A DNA stretch of 64,000 nucleotides from Chlorophyllum brunneum. Its lineage: Eukaryota > Basidiomycota > Agaricomycetes > Agaricales > Agaricaceae. Position numbers and translations under genes: made by a program. The notes beneath the pieces are model-generated. The model searched no databases, was not told the DNA's origin, and saw nothing but the letters and a program-made list of their open reading frames with translations. The stretch is from contig OY756143.1 of assembly GCA_963576785.1 (NCBI GenBank), positions 2,604,001 through 2,668,000 on the forward strand, in the 5' to 3' direction. The number at the start of each line of letters is the position of its first letter. Position 1 is the first letter of the stretch. Shown piece by piece: positions 1 through 12,497 of the stretch.

Positions 1-719
1 GCAGCGCTGTTTTCGGCATAATATACAAGAGTCGGACCGCCTAAGAGTTAGTGATCCAAATGGCCTTTTAGAACTCGGGCTACGAAGATCCCCTATACCC
101 TGCGTGCGGGTATAAGGTGTACTACGTATGCGTCTGCTTAAGGAGCAGGTTGACGCCATTTCCTTTATTGAGTCGTCTGCCGCTGAGCCACTGAACCAAA
201 CATAGGCAAAGATTCATATAAATCCAAGGGTGGGCGCTTGTGATCGTGTCCAATGACGATCATTATTCGATGACTTGCGGGCCTCAAACATTTTTAGCGC
301 GACAAGCCTCCGTACCTGTCCCCTGGACACACCGCATGTTTTGTGAACTGCTTACAGTATCCAGACACACCTCCAGCCAAAAGTACTTCACCTCTAGCCA
401 CGGGACATATATCACTGGGAATATTCAAGGGATCTGCCTCCAAACACTCCGGCGCTGGAGACCGGAGACAAGTACCTGGGAACTTGGGTACTCTCATAGT
501 CCTGAGAAGACCATCCAGTTTTCCCCACGTATTCAGTATTCACTGGCCCATGAAAGGAAACTTAATCATGATATCACCCATGATGCGCTTGGCCACATGC
601 GATAACAAATCCTCGCCGGGATGTCTTACAAACCCAACCCCCTGACGACGGCTTTGTGTGCCTTAGGCTCTCATATATAGCAATGGCCCCAATAACCCGC
701 AGTCTCACTTTTGAACACT
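1..719. other. No recognisable gene
   Basis: Only short overlapping ORFs on both strands are present (longest about 120 codons), with no family motif. The last 50 bases are probably promoter and leader of the oxidoreductase gene that follows. It could hold the end of a neighbouring gene, but nothing visible supports one. Confidence 0.5.
674..679 (+). promoter_or_regulatory. Candidate TATA box of the MDR oxidoreductase
   Basis: TATATA lies 46 bp upstream of the ATG at 720, a plausible distance for a short fungal 5' leader. Motif and spacing are the only evidence. Confidence 0.35.
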
Positions 720-1973
720 ATGAGCAACCCACCCACAACACAGAAAGCCCTCTTCCTCGAATCTAAGCAGGGTAGCTTCGTTCTTGGGACTAACAAAGTC
801 TATCAGCCGGGTCCTGGACAACTCCTACTCAAGATCAAAGTGACAGCTCTGAATCCCGTGGACTGGAAGATTCAGAAATACGATATCTTTGTCGATGGAT
901 ATCCTGTAGTCTTGGGTGCTGACCTCGCTGGAGATGTTGTTGCAGTTGGGGAGGGAGTAACCAAGTTTAAAGTCGGTGATGCGGTGTAAGTCGTTCATCG
1001 CTTATGCGAACCGATCTTCATACATGGTTTCAGATTATGCCAGGGAAGGTTCACCAATGACTATGGCACCTTCCAGGAATATACACTGGCCGATGAACAT
1101 CACCTCGCCAAGGTGATAATCAAAATCTAGTAAAGATACGAGACTAATGTTTGTCCTGCAGATCCCGTCGAACGTCAATTACGACCAAGCTGCTACTATT
1201 CCGTTAGGGGTGACCACCGCCTATGTTGCGATGTACAACGTTCGCCCTCACGGAATGGCTCTCGTCCCTCCCTTGGAGGCTTCTGGTCGAGGACACTACA
1301 AGGGCGATCCTTTGGTCATACTAGGAGGAGCTTCATCGGTTGGCCAGTATGGTTCGTTTCCTAGCTCGATTCCCCCTATCGCGACTTAACCACCCTTCTA
1401 CAGCCATTCAACTTGCCAAACTCTCCGGCTTCTCACCATTAATCGTCACTGCATCCCCCAAACACACCGATATCCTCAAATCCCTCGGAGCGACACACGT
1501 CCTCGATCGGAACCTATCCACCACAGAACTCAAATCCGAAATCGAGAAAATCACGAACAAACCTATCAAACGTGTCTTTGATGTTATTTCAGGACCGGAA
1601 ACCCAAAAGACAGGAAATGATATACTTGCACCAGGCGGCGACCTCGTAATTCTCCTTTCGCCAGTCATCACTTCCACTGACAAGAACATTACGGCTGTCC
1701 TTGCGATTCGTCAGTTGGACTTTAACGTCGAACCTATTTCGGGTCTATACACGAAGTTGACAGAATGGGTGGAAAATGGACTAATCAAGGTATACACTTT
1801 CAGTTTTTGATGCTCCCTGCTCTGATTAACACTCTTGTGCACAGACTAATAAAGTAGAAGTGTTGCCTGGTGGATTAGCTGGTATTGCTGAAGGACTGAA
1901 GAAGTTAGAGGAAAACAAGGTTTCAGGTGTCAAGTTGGTTGTTCGTCCAGAGGAAACAACCGCGGGGAATTGA
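720..1973 (+). CDS. Zinc-independent MDR oxidoreductase (quinone/enoyl reductase type)
   Basis: Five exons fit: 720-985, 1034-1112, 1162-1351, 1404-1789 and 1845-1973, all GT-AG, giving 349 aa. The ATG at 720 follows the TATA-like motif; the frame is open a little upstream but without another ATG. An N-terminal GroES-like half (VLGADLAGDVVAVGEGV) is followed by a Rossmann NAD(P)H-binding motif GGASSVGQYAIQLAKL, which is assembled only after removing intron 3. Length and motifs match the medium-chain dehydrogenase/reductase superfamily, close to the fungal zinc-binding-alcohol-dehydrogenase-like or ToxD-like enoyl reductase group. The usual zinc-ligand cysteines are not evident, so NADPH-dependent reduction of an enone or quinone is more likely than alcohol oxidation. 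The substrate is unknown and no biosynthetic cluster is visible. The reading frame is intact. Confidence 0.88.
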
Positions 1974-4900
1974 GGAGGGATCCTGGCTCCCATTTGAATG
2001 TGACTTGGATTACTGGCTGTGTTAAATCTAGGTAAAGGTTTCCCTTCGGAAGAGAAGTAGAATACTTGAGTGTGATAAGGTCGTTTGACTGTCGGCCTCG
2101 ATCGGTTTACTTTGGCCGATCCAACTTACCCAGAGAGTTCTTATTACGAAAATATTTCGCTATGTGCAATGTGCCAAGCCTCTCAAATCTTATTATCTAC
2201 ATGGCAGTTGCACCACCGCCGGCCAATACGGTGAAGGAGACGTCGTAATTCCACATACTATGTCAACTTTCGGTGACTCGAAGCCGTTCAAGCACTCTTC
2301 CATCAGTCTCATCTTTGTGATTTTCTCAACAGAACAGACCCCGACTTTCGTCATCTGACATCACAAGAGGGTTGAAAGGTTGTATTCACGTGCTTGAAAT
2401 AACGAGAAAATCAACCCGAATAATCCTCAGCCTGCGACGTGATTACAGGATGAATGTAGAAGTTCCACTTCATCGCCGGTATTCGGTCCCGCTCTATAGC
2501 ACCTCATCCAAGGTGTACTGTTCAAGCAACGTTGCTGTGTCTCCACTGACCATTTTTTTCGGGTATTGTGCAATGACCCTGTGCATGTTTTTGGAGCTAG
2601 TGACCGAGATAATGCACCACTGCCAGCCCCAACTCCGATTTTGAGCCTCTCTCCATCCCACTAGAATTTTAGCAACGCCACCTTCCTTCGGTGCTATCCC
2701 TATTTCCCTCACTGGGAACCGTTTGTTGTTTCCAATCTTAGTACCCAAATCAATCGGATGCGAGCGAGTCCTGCCGTTTGCAGAACTCGAAGACGTCTAA
2801 AGATGTAAAGCCTCGTCAAATGATCAAATGACTCATTGGGAACACTTCCTTCATCACCCCATCCGAGATTCGCGGTGCGTCCAACTCCTCGTGGGGACAA
2901 TTATACAACCCTCGAAGTTTTGCGGTGTATTTTCGTTATCTTCTCCTAATCGCTCTTCGCTACAGAGCTATCAATCGATAAAACATATGATCTTCGACGT
3001 CTTTGGAGGGACAGAATCGGACCATGTGCTCTAGACCTTTACTCACATACAAATGATTTTCTGACACTTATGTAGAAGCTGTCATAGTCCACGTTGTGAA
3101 TGTCTTCCTTTGGTAAATCTGCAAGACCCGGTTCTGTATTTATACATTGGTGTCCACCGTTCAACGTCAGGTGAACTACTCTGATCTACGGAAGAATCTA
3201 TCTTCTCGATCCTAATCGTTATCATTAGGGACCCAGCAGAGATCTGGGGATTGTGTCTATACCTGGATTGAATCGTATTTTGAGAATGTTATATACTATA
3301 GTACGAAACCTTCTGTTTCAAGTCTGTCGTAGCGTTTTCCTTCTTGTAAATTGTCACCCATAGGGCCAGTGACTAGGTGGGGGAAAGGTGCGATGACATC
3401 CGGAATTGGCGAGAACGACATTCATACTTGAACCCGGTTCCCTTCCTCACTTCACTCGCGGCTTCGTATGTATTAAAAGCCACCCCTTTGTACTTATTCA
3501 AATAAAGAAGCCGATATGGGTGGCTGTGCTTAAGTTTGTTAAAGTTGCTGCAGGCAAACAACTGTAGCCCCTGGCAGCCTGAGCTCTGACACTGCTCGCA
3601 TCACCGCCTTCACTACTGGACTCATCTGATCTCATTTGCGGAATCAGATTTCATTTTGTTGCTTTTTTCTCTCGGCTTTTCCTTGGCCGGGTCTGGAGGG
3701 GCACCGCCGCAACACTGGAGCACTGTTCAACGACACTCAATGCCCGCTGTCGAGATTCGGTTCCATACCATCTGCCAGCTTATCCCAGGTCGGAGTTACT
3801 ACGCAAGCCCATGTTACTAGTTAGGGGGAGCGGTTCCAATGCCCTGGCCTCCCAAGTTTGCCCCGTTCGTCCAAACTCGAAAGTCGTATTCCATCCGAAT
3901 AAATGGACGTTCTGCGCCGCCTTCATACCTCGGAGCCCTGTTCGCCCATCTGACTCGGCCCGGACATGATTTCCCGCTGCTCCTTCTCGACGATTCCCCC
4001 CAGCTATTGTGCAGGTCTCCCTCCGGGTGCGAATAAGCCGTCCCTCCCTACAACATCCAGGTCAACACCCAGGCCACTGTCCTTCATTAACCTAGGCCGT
4101 TGTCCCCACGGTTCGATTGATTGTCAGGTTGAATTTTTCATATGTGGCGTCATCCATTCTCGAAATTCCCCTTGTTTTGTCCCTATATTCCCTACTTGGG
4201 GTGGTTCCTACATTTTGAGTGACGATATCCACTCCACTTTGCGCTTCTCCTTTCATGAAAAGATACACCCCCCGATTTCCTGCTACCGCCTCTATCCCAA
4301 TCTTTAATGACTTCTTTAACCGGCGCGGCAGGTAAAAGGGGTTAGCTGCTTAGTACTATCCGTGAACAATCAGCGAAATATCTATTATGCTCTTCACGGA
4401 AGCAAACCATAATAATGACTGATCAATGGAGACATTAGCACTATCCTTGATTCTACACGGTATTTTTGCTATCTCTTCTGATCTTGTGGAATTGTCCATC
4501 GATGAACATGAATCCCGTCAGCTGTCTCATTGACCCTCATAGAAGGACCAGTATGCGGTCATGCCATCGTGACGAACGCAGAAAGGTCTTGCGTAATGGC
4601 TCACTTCCCTTCTCTTGTGGGTATTTGTTTTGTCTATCACATCTGACTTGGCCCCTGACACGGTTGGACCTTCGGATATGGTCAATCGAAGCCCTTGGAA
4701 GTTATCCTCGGACGGGCCTGGATTCTTGATAGCCATTATCATTTGATCAAGGAGCTAGTTGAGTTTATAATAACAGTGGTGCTTATACTATTGGTAGGCT
4801 TCGGCCCAAGTATAAAGTGGTGTTCGAAGACAAGATTCTTGGAAAGGGAGGACCCCAGGTACGAATCGGAATGCAGGTTTATTCGCCATAGGTGGTTTGG

Positions 4901-5390
4901 GCTTGTTCTCCGATCAATGAGCCACTTCTGCGCGTTCAGTATCATTCTTCTTTTGGGTGACGGTATTTCCCGCCGCCACTTTATCTAGTTCTCGGCTATA
5001 ATGGATACCGAAACTTACGAGGTCCAAGAGGGGACTGGAATTTCTGATGTCTTTGTCAAATACCTAATAAATCTTGTGGACGCTGACATAGCAACGAATG
5101 GGTTATAGCCGAAGCATGGAAGGGCCGCCTCTGCTCGATAGTTAATTGTAAGTGAAATCCTAGCCATTGATCTTACTACGATTACTGTCAAGTGACCTAC
5201 CTTGTCTAGCTGTATAAGGTTGTCTCTTGATTGACCAATCTCCCGGGATCTTCATGCTTGAACCGAGGAACCATTGACTGGAGGCTTGGAAGGCCTGTCT
5301 ATCGTGGAACGGTATCCAGAGCTCGCCCCTTCCACATCTACCTGAAAGGATCTGTCTTGATTGCCGCCCTCTATCCTGGATATAAAAACG
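1974..5390. other. 3.4-kb gene-poor interval
   Basis: No ORF above about 130 codons and no recognisable domain, transposon end or RNA gene was found on either strand. Base composition resembles the flanking genes rather than the AT-rich repeats further right. It may contain an unrecognised lncRNA or a decayed gene. Confidence 0.5.
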
Positions 5391-5398
5391 GAGCCAGA
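5391..5398 (+). promoter_or_regulatory. Candidate TATA box of tyrosinase A
   Basis: TATAAAAA lies 67 bp upstream of the ATG at 5458. Tyrosinase B has a TATA-like motif at nearly the same distance, which supports both. Confidence 0.55.
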
Positions 5399-5457
5399 GC
5401 TCGCTTTCAGGTTCAGGTTCCCCACCTCTTACACCCCCTGAGAATTTAGTTATCGTC

Positions 5458-7623
5458 ATGTCTCTTCTCGCTACTACTGGTCCCACTGACGGGGTCGCGA
5501 ACCGCCTTAACATCGTCGACTTTGTTAGGGACGAGAAGTTCTTCACTCTTTACGTCCGCGCTCTTCGTTAGTCACCTACTTTCTCTTTATCTTCGGAGCT
5601 GATGTTCGTTGTCGTTCGTGTATCCAGAGGCCATTCAAGACAGGGATCAAAGTGATTATAGTTCATTCTTCCAACTTGGTGGTATCCACGGATTGCCCTT
5701 CACCCTCTGGGCTAAGCAAGACCCCTCCCCACCCCCGTACAAAAGTGGATACTGTACTCACAGCCAGGTCCTCTTCCCCACCTGGCACAGAGTTTACGTC
5801 TCGATTTACGAGGTGCATATCCTCATACCTCATATTTACTGCTGACTGACCTCTTTCGCATTCTACAGCAAGTCCTCCAGGAAGAAGCAAAGGCGATCGC
5901 TGCGAGATTCACTGTTGAACAGTCTGCTTGGGCCGACGCCGCTAAGAAGTGGCGTCACCCCTTCTGGGACACAGGCCACTCGCTCATCCCCCCTGCGGAG
6001 ATCCTCACCCTGGAGGAAGTCCAGATTGTCGATTACAGTGGGAGGAAAATCAATGTCAAGAACCCTATCCTTCGGTACAAGTTCCACCCAATCGATCCCT
6101 CCTTCAAGGGTGAACCCAACTTTGAGGATTGGCCGACTACAGTCAGGAATCCAGATGCCAACAAGAAAGAAAATATCCCGGCCTTGATCAAGTAAGTCGG
6201 AAGCCGTGCTACCAACGGAGGAGAATAACAATCGATATTTGACAGTAAATTCGACCTTGAGGCAGAAGCAACTCGCGAGAAGACCTACAATATGTTGAAA
6301 TTCAACGACAACTGGGAGTTGTTCAGCAACCATGGAGAGTTCGATAACGCACATGCAAACAGTTTGGAAGCTGTCCATGACGATATCCACGGCTTCGTTG
6401 GACAGGGCGAGACTAACGGCCACATGACCAGCGCTCTCTTCGCCGGTGAGTACATTCTGTGTTGTAGCCAACATATTCCAGACAGATTCTGACGAACTAT
6501 TAGGCTTCGACCCGATCTTCTGGCTGCACCACTCCAATGTCGATCGCTACTTGTCTCTCTGGCAGGCTATTCACCCCGGTATCTGGGTTACACCAGGACC
6601 GGAACGCGAAGGTTCGATGGGTTTCGCACCGGGCACCCAGATCGACAAGGACTCCGGTATGTTACCTCGTAATATTCGCCTGATTACTCCCCTCACGCAA
6701 TGTTTCAGCCCTTGAACCTTTCTACCAAACCCCGGACAAGCCTTGGACTTCTGTTCCTCTCACCGACACTACCCTGCTCGGTTACTCTTACCCCGACTTC
6801 GACGAAGTGAAAGGCGGATCTGAGGATCTTATTCGGGACTACATCAACCGGCGTGTCGACGAGCTCTACGGCATCAAGCCGTCCAAGGGTGGCCAGAACC
6901 AAACTCTTGACCTCCTCTCCGCCTTCAAGGGTGTCACCATGGATCATAAATCGCACCTCAAGCTTTTCGACTGGACTATCCACGCCTCTTGGAAGAAGTT
7001 CGAGCTGAAGGAAAGCTTCGCCATCATCTTCTATTTCGCAAAGAACGGCAACACCGTCAATAAGGACAACTACATCGGCTCCATCAACTCTTTCCGTGGT
7101 ACCACTCCTGAGAGTTGCGCCAACTGCAAGGACAACGAGGACGTTACTGAGGAGGGCTTTGTTCACCTTGGACGCTTCGTCGCTCGTGACCTTGATACCT
7201 TCGATCCTGAAGCTGTTCATCGCTATTTGCGCGATAATAAGATGTCCTACAAGGTTATTTTGGTGAGTAGTTTTCTTATTTTCCTTTAGTCGTCATGATG
7301 ACGAGAAATTCCTATAGAACAACCAAAGTGTGCCTTTGAAATCTCTTAATATTCGAGTCGAGGGTGTTCCACTGCACCTTCCTCCTGGCGAGTCGTTCCC
7401 CAAGCTTGACGGGAACGTACCCATTGCCGTTTTCACCGACGTTCTCGATCTCGTTACCGGCGTTGTCAAATTTGGCATTACCGCTGCTGGTGCTGCTGCC
7501 GGTGCTACTATCGGAGTCGCTGGTGCTGCCGCCGAAGCTACTATTGGTGTTGCTGGTGCTGCGACCGGTGCCGCGGCTGGCGTTGCTAAGGCTGGCCTTG
7601 GTGTCTTGGGATCCATCTTCTAA
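5458..7623 (+). CDS. Tyrosinase A (polyphenol oxidase) with Ala/Gly-rich C-terminal tail
   Basis: Seven exons (5458-5566, 5628-5812, 5869-6191, 6246-6445, 6504-6656, 6709-7262, 7318-7623) encode 609 aa. It is a type-3 copper enzyme that hydroxylates monophenols and oxidises o-diphenols to quinones (melanin and browning). CuA ligands are H57, H81 and H90, with C79 in GYCTHSQ placed for the Cys-His thioether bond. CuB ligands are H250 and H254 (EAVHDDIHGF) and H282 (DPIFWLHHSNVDR). The core ends at the conserved Tyr-Gly (377-378). A C-terminal extension follows, carrying CANC (460-463), the CxxC known in related latent fungal tyrosinases to help copper loading, so the product is probably made latent and activated by proteolysis. 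No signal peptide is evident, as is usual for mushroom tyrosinases. The last ~50 residues are an unusual Ala/Gly-rich repeat. Exon phases are identical to tyrosinase B. Confidence 0.95.
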
Positions 7624-8148
7624 ACAGTCCCATCGATTTAATTGTGTACGATACAAGCGAGAAGTGTTGTCGAATACAGAAATTGAAATCACAGTTCCAT
7701 TCCTTCTGCCCTGATATCTGAGACTGAACTGATTTTTAGTATGTCGATATATCCGGACAATCCACCTCCGCTGGTGCATGTTTCCTTTGTTGCGGATTGA
7801 ATGGTCGATCTGACCAACCTCCGAGATCACGCTCTTTGAGTCACCGGTATTCGTCCGCCAGCCAGTTGTACATCTTTGAAAGCGCACACAAAAAAAGGAG
7901 GCGAGTATGTAGATATGTTCGCCGGCAACTATGGCGGTAGCATGGCCGAGAATTGCTCGCATCGGTCAGATAAACTCCGGGCACGTCGTTCTTAGTGCAC
8001 AGCAGCAGGGAACTTATTTGGGGTGGGCATTACTGACACTGGGTACTATCCTTTCCCTCGGAACGGAGAGTATGATATTATCTTCTCCCGTTTCTGCTCG
8101 CTGCTTAACAAAGGGATAAGGAAATATCTTTATCGCAGAGGACTGGAC
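7624..8148. other. Convergent 3' intergenic spacer
   Basis: This lies between the stop of tyrosinase A (+) and the stop of the zinc-knuckle gene (-), so it should hold two 3' UTRs and two poly(A) sites. No ORF of note and no repeat was seen. Confidence 0.5.
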
Positions 8149-9308
8149 CTAGAAAAAAACCACTTTTTTGACAGGTTTCTGTACAGTTCCTAAAGGTTTG
8201 ACGACGCCAACGGATTGGACTTGAAGCGGTTGCTTTTTCTTGTCCTTCAGAGCTACCTCTTTGTCCACCTCTTGTCTTCTGCGTCGGAATGTATGGAAAT
8301 CGTCTTCATCCGCGCCCGCCTGATCATCCGTCCCCATCAGCGCGAGTGTTTCAACGTTATCTGTGTCCGGGAGGATGATCAGTGAGATCGTCGTGGCAAG
8401 AAAGAGGGCCAACCTCGCTTGCGTAGTTCGCAGTCCTTCGCTAAATGTGTCTTTTCACCACAGAGTTTACAGCAACCACCATTCGGGTAGATACCCTTTT
8501 CTTTGTTCTCCGGGCATGAAGATGCGAGATGGCCTTTGCCATTGCATACGAAGCATAACGCGAAGGGAAGGGGATCCGACTCGTCGACGGATTCCTTGCA
8601 CCTCGAGAGTGTGTGTCGAGTTGAACCACAACTATATCACGGTGTAGTCAGAAAAATGGAGGTAGACAAGGGATATTGCTACGTACCGGTAACAAATGCC
8701 GACAACACCTTTTCCCTTCCCTCCGAACTCTGTACCGTTTTCACTCTTTACCGTGGGACAGTCCTTGGCCGCATGCCCTTTTTTGCGACAGGCAAAACAG
8801 GTGGTACCAGTGAACCGTTCTTGTATTCGCTTTTGCCTTCTCACTTCGGAAGAAATAAGGCCTGTATCACACACCACCGATAAATGATCAGCGCAAATGT
8901 CGGGTTGGATACAGTATAGCACTCACGCCGCTCTCTCTTCTCTTTCTCCTGCTCTCTCCATTTCTGCTTCTTTAATGCTTTCTTACTCGGTACATCAGGA
9001 TATTTTTTTTCACTGTCCCCTTCACCCTCTTCGCCTGGCTCAATAGCACCATGGTCATTGCCGTCCTTCTCAGAGGCCAAGTTCGGCTTTGGCTTTTTCT
9101 TCCTAATTCTTTTTCTCTTCTTTTTCGGCGGCTCCTCGCTGACTGCAATAGCATTGGCACTTTCGTCCACGACAATATCTACCTCTTCCACAAGAGAGGT
9201 AGTAGCATTTGTGTCTCCAGGCTGCGCCACAAGTTCTCCTCCAGAACCAGCGTCAAAACCCGTCTGAAGATACGTCCGTTTGCGCCCAAAGTCTGTCACT
9301 CGCGTCAT
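8149..9308 (-). CDS. ZCCHC9-like protein with four CCHC zinc knuckles
   Basis: Four exons on the minus strand (9308-8927, 8861-8687, 8631-8414, 8360-8149) join in frame to 328 aa. The N-terminus starts MTRVTDFGRKRTYLQ and has a strongly basic, nuclear-localisation-like run (PPKKKRKRIRKKKPKP). Four CCHC knuckles follow from residue 149: CFACRKKGHAAKDC, CYRCGSTRHTLSRC, CFVCNGKGHLASSC and CKLCGEKTHLAKDC. Knuckle number, spacing and the basic N-terminus match the ZCCHC9 family, a nucleolar RNA-binding protein conserved in fungi and animals and linked to rRNA metabolism. Knuckle 2 is split by an intron and becomes complete only after splicing, which supports the model. It is a single-copy-type host gene, not a retroelement gag. 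It ends 526 bp from tyrosinase A and starts 163 bp from the end of tyrosinase B. The reading frame is intact. Confidence 0.9.
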
Positions 9309-9471
9309 ATGTTGAGATAGGTTTGTGTGGCAGGGCGGTCCAGAGTTCACGAATTCAGACAGGACAAAAATATGTTACATAAGCACACACTCGCATTACT
9401 TTACAAGGTTTACAGAGATACAACTATCCCACTTCACAACCATACCTCCCATGTACTTGCAGGCGAGCAGG

Positions 9472-11628
9472 TTATTTCGTGAGTGAAAGCATAATTTCGC
9501 TCGGAGACGCCTTGAGAGTATGGCTCTTCTTGGTGGTATCGAAAGTACGCACCCTGGCCCCTGGTTCCATAACAAGGGGAACACCTATGATTGAGACCTT
9601 GAGGGATTGCAGGCGATCAAAGCTAGTGATCTGTCGAACCTTTTAGCTTCAAGCAGGTGAATGACTGGAAATACACCTACACCCTCAAGCTTGCATGAGA
9701 ACTTCCTGTCCTTCAGGTACTGCTGAACCGCCTCAACACCGAAGGCCTCCGCGGGTTTGAACGATTCCAGGGTGGAGGACTTATGATCACGGGCGATGAA
9801 ATAAGACAGCGGAACGACACCTGATTGAAGAACACCCTTGTTCTTCTCACAGTTGGTGCAAGTGTTGGGAGTCAAGCCATGGAATGCATTGACAGATCCG
9901 ATAAAATTTTTCTTGTCATCCCAATCACCGCCCCCGTCCGCGAAGTAGAAAACGAGAGAAAAGCTATCATCGTCTTCGTATTTCAGGAACGTCGCGTTGA
10001 TGAACCAACTGTACATCTCGAAGCGGCCCCCAAGTCCCTTGCGGGGCCCAAAGAATTCAGCGAAATGGCGAAGAGCAGGACCATCGTCTCGCTTTGTCTT
10101 GAAACCGTAGAGCTCGAGAACATATTCACGAGAATTCTTTTTCTTCGACTCAATTTCGGTAATATCTGGGTACGTGTAAAAGAGATCACGGGTGTCTTTA
10201 AGGTCGTTGGACAACCAAGCTTTCCCATCTGCCTTGTAGAAAGGCTCAAGGGCTTTGGGGGAGCGCGTGAGCGTGCAGATGGGCGACAAGGGTATCGAGT
10301 AGACGTACGCGTTTCTGCGTTGATCGTGGCCTCCACATCCATGACCATCGTGGTTTCACGGGTCTTTCCCTCCGATACCCACACATCCGGGTTCAGCTTC
10401 TGCCAAAGAGCAAAGAGACGATCGACATTGGAGTGGTGCAGCCAGAAAATCGGGTCAAATGCTGCAGTAAGGCACGAGATGGATCACCGGAGGTACAGAC
10501 TCGGAAAAAAAAAGCTTACCGGCAAAGCCAAGTCGTGTCATATGCCCACGTACATACTCATCATCACCAACGGGATGTCCTTGTCCAACGAACATGTGTA
10601 TATCATCATGAACGGCTTCTAAACTGTTTGCGTGGAAGCGCGACATTGGTAGATCCCCATCCATCGGGGTGGCGTTGTTGCTAAACAATTCCCATCTGTG
10701 CTCCTTTTCCACAGTACTATCAATCAACATCATCAGAGTTTTCTGACGAGTCTCGGCGGCTTCTGTCTTGAATTTCCTGTTGGAGGGTAATAAATGCCAT
10801 TACACGTGGACAAGTGTCTTGTTGTCCACATACTTAAGAAGTCCTGCCTTGTCTTCTTCGCCTTCGTTGTTTGGGTTTCTGACTGTCTTCATCCAACTTG
10901 AAAGTCGCTTGTACCGAGTTTCTTTCTTAAAGTCAGGATGAATCGATTCGAAGTTGTAGCGAAGGAGGGGGTTATCGACTTGGGTTGTTTTGCCGTCGTA
11001 GTCGAAAATATCGATTTTTTCCTCCACAAAAAGCTTCTGAATAACCTTATACTTATTCATGTCGTTGGCCCAGTCCCAGTAGGGCTGGCGCAAATCCTGG
11101 GCAGCCTCTTTCCACTTGCTTTGGTCGGCCGTGAACTTTTCGGCAACAGCTAAAGCGGCCTCTTGAAGAATTTGCTATAGAATGCAGAAGGGATCAATTA
11201 CTAGGATTCTAGACTGGATGAAGAAACGAACCTCGAAAGCGGAGACATAGATCCTGTGCCAGGTCGGAAAAAGAATCTGGCTATGAGTACAATAGCCAGT
11301 CTCATTCAAGGCCGTGCCCTTCGATCCATCCGGCTTGGCCCATTCATTGAACGGGAAACCGTGAATGCCAGCAAGCTGGAAGTACGATTTAGGGTCATCT
11401 TGACGTCGCCCTTGCATTTCCACTGCATGTGCGTACGAGATATGTGCGTCAGCCTCGGGCAAGAGCCAAGAACGGTGACGAGACAAACTGACGGAGGGCA
11501 CGAATGTAGAGTGTCCAAAACTTGTCATGCTTGATGACATCCTTGATATTAAGCCGTTCCTTGACGGCCCCGCCAGATGGGCCAGTGACGGGAACAGTAG
11601 TTCCTGCGGTGTGTTGAGGTGAGGACAT
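9472..11628 (-). CDS. Tyrosinase B (polyphenol oxidase)
   Basis: Seven exons on the minus strand (11628-11493, 11422-11232, 11174-10804, 10776-10520, 10461-10309, 10252-9681, 9630-9472) give 612 aa. CuA ligands are H66, H92 and H101, with C90 for the thioether bond (GYCTHSQILFPTWHR). CuB ligands are H289 and H293 (EAVHDDIHMF) and H328 (FWLHHSNVDR). The Tyr-Gly at the end of the core (LELYGFK) and a CxxC (TCTNC) in the C-terminal extension are present. The six intron phases (1,0,2,1,1,0) equal those of tyrosinase A, and exon 5 is 153 nt in both, so the two are paralogues from one duplication. The last intron (9631-9680) is inferred: without it the frame runs to a stop at 9585 and loses the conserved C-terminal strand (SLKVSIIGVPL). 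The Ala/Gly tail of tyrosinase A is absent. No signal peptide is seen. Confidence 0.93.
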
Positions 11629-12497
11629 TGGAAAGACGAATGTTACAACTTGGGGTGAATAGGGTAGTCGCTGCCTAGTTCTTATATCCAAGATACGGGA
11701 CAGAACTCGTGACCATTCCGTTAAGAATATTGTACCCGTAAATTGATATGCAAGGCAGAGTGTACATATTCCATGCTGCCAGTCATTGGGCTTCGGTAAC
11801 GACACCTTGAATAGCCGGTATGCTGGGCTATTGACGAGATGGTGGAGAACCACGATATTATGACGTTTCTATCGATAGAAACTGTACGCACCCCAGAACA
11901 TCGACCGCATGCTAGCATCCCGGTGCTTCGAAAATGGAAAACGAAATCTATTCGGTAGCGCTCATAGATGTCACCAGGTCAAGAGGGTAGGAGGAGATAA
12001 ACTCCAGGCCACGTTCTAGAACAATGTATTAGATTTCCCAGAGATTACGGGTCAGGATCCGTATTCACCGTGTTTTACGCAAACTCGCCGCCATCTGTGG
12101 GGTGGTAGGTAATACTCGGTGGTGGTCCTATCAAGACACCATTGCCTTTAAATCTCCATATTTCCACGTTGAGGTGTGTGGTTACAGGCGATTTCTACAA
12201 AACCTCACTGAGGAAGAGAAAAATTTCGGTTGGCCTCAGAATGCCACAGCTAATTGGGATAGTGACGATAAACTAGAGATCCTACAAAAATAGCTCAAGC
12301 ACATCCGGAGACAACTTCAAGGTCCTTGCCAATTTAGATGATTATCGATGGATGATGACCGCATGATCGCATAAAGACCGGACAACGATAACAAGAATGC
12401 TCCCCAAAAGTGCGAATGGCGTAAAACACTGCGGAGAAAGAGTACACGATGTACCACGGTGGTGAGCACGAAGGGACAGAGTGAGGTAGTGTAGCTG
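11629..12497. other. Upstream region of tyrosinase B, no gene seen
   Basis: The first ~100 bp hold the likely leader and promoter of tyrosinase B. The rest has only short ORFs. One minus ORF (12317-12544) has a hydrophobic stretch but no family motif. Confidence 0.45.
11681..11687 (-). promoter_or_regulatory. Candidate TATA-like box of tyrosinase B
   Basis: ATATAAG on the minus strand lies about 53 bp upstream of the ATG at 11628, close to the spacing in tyrosinase A. Motif evidence only. Confidence 0.4.

Noticed and set aside
5863..6537. 224-aa minus-strand ORF
   Set aside because: It is antisense to tyrosinase A exons, crosses its introns and has no family motif.
9585..9680. Read-through C-terminus of tyrosinase B ending at 9585
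   Set aside because: Splicing a 50-nt intron restores the conserved C-terminal strand seen in tyrosinase A; the read-through tail has no similarity.
9825..10622. 265-aa plus-strand ORF
   Set aside because: It is antisense to tyrosinase B exons 5-6 and is a shadow of the real coding frame.
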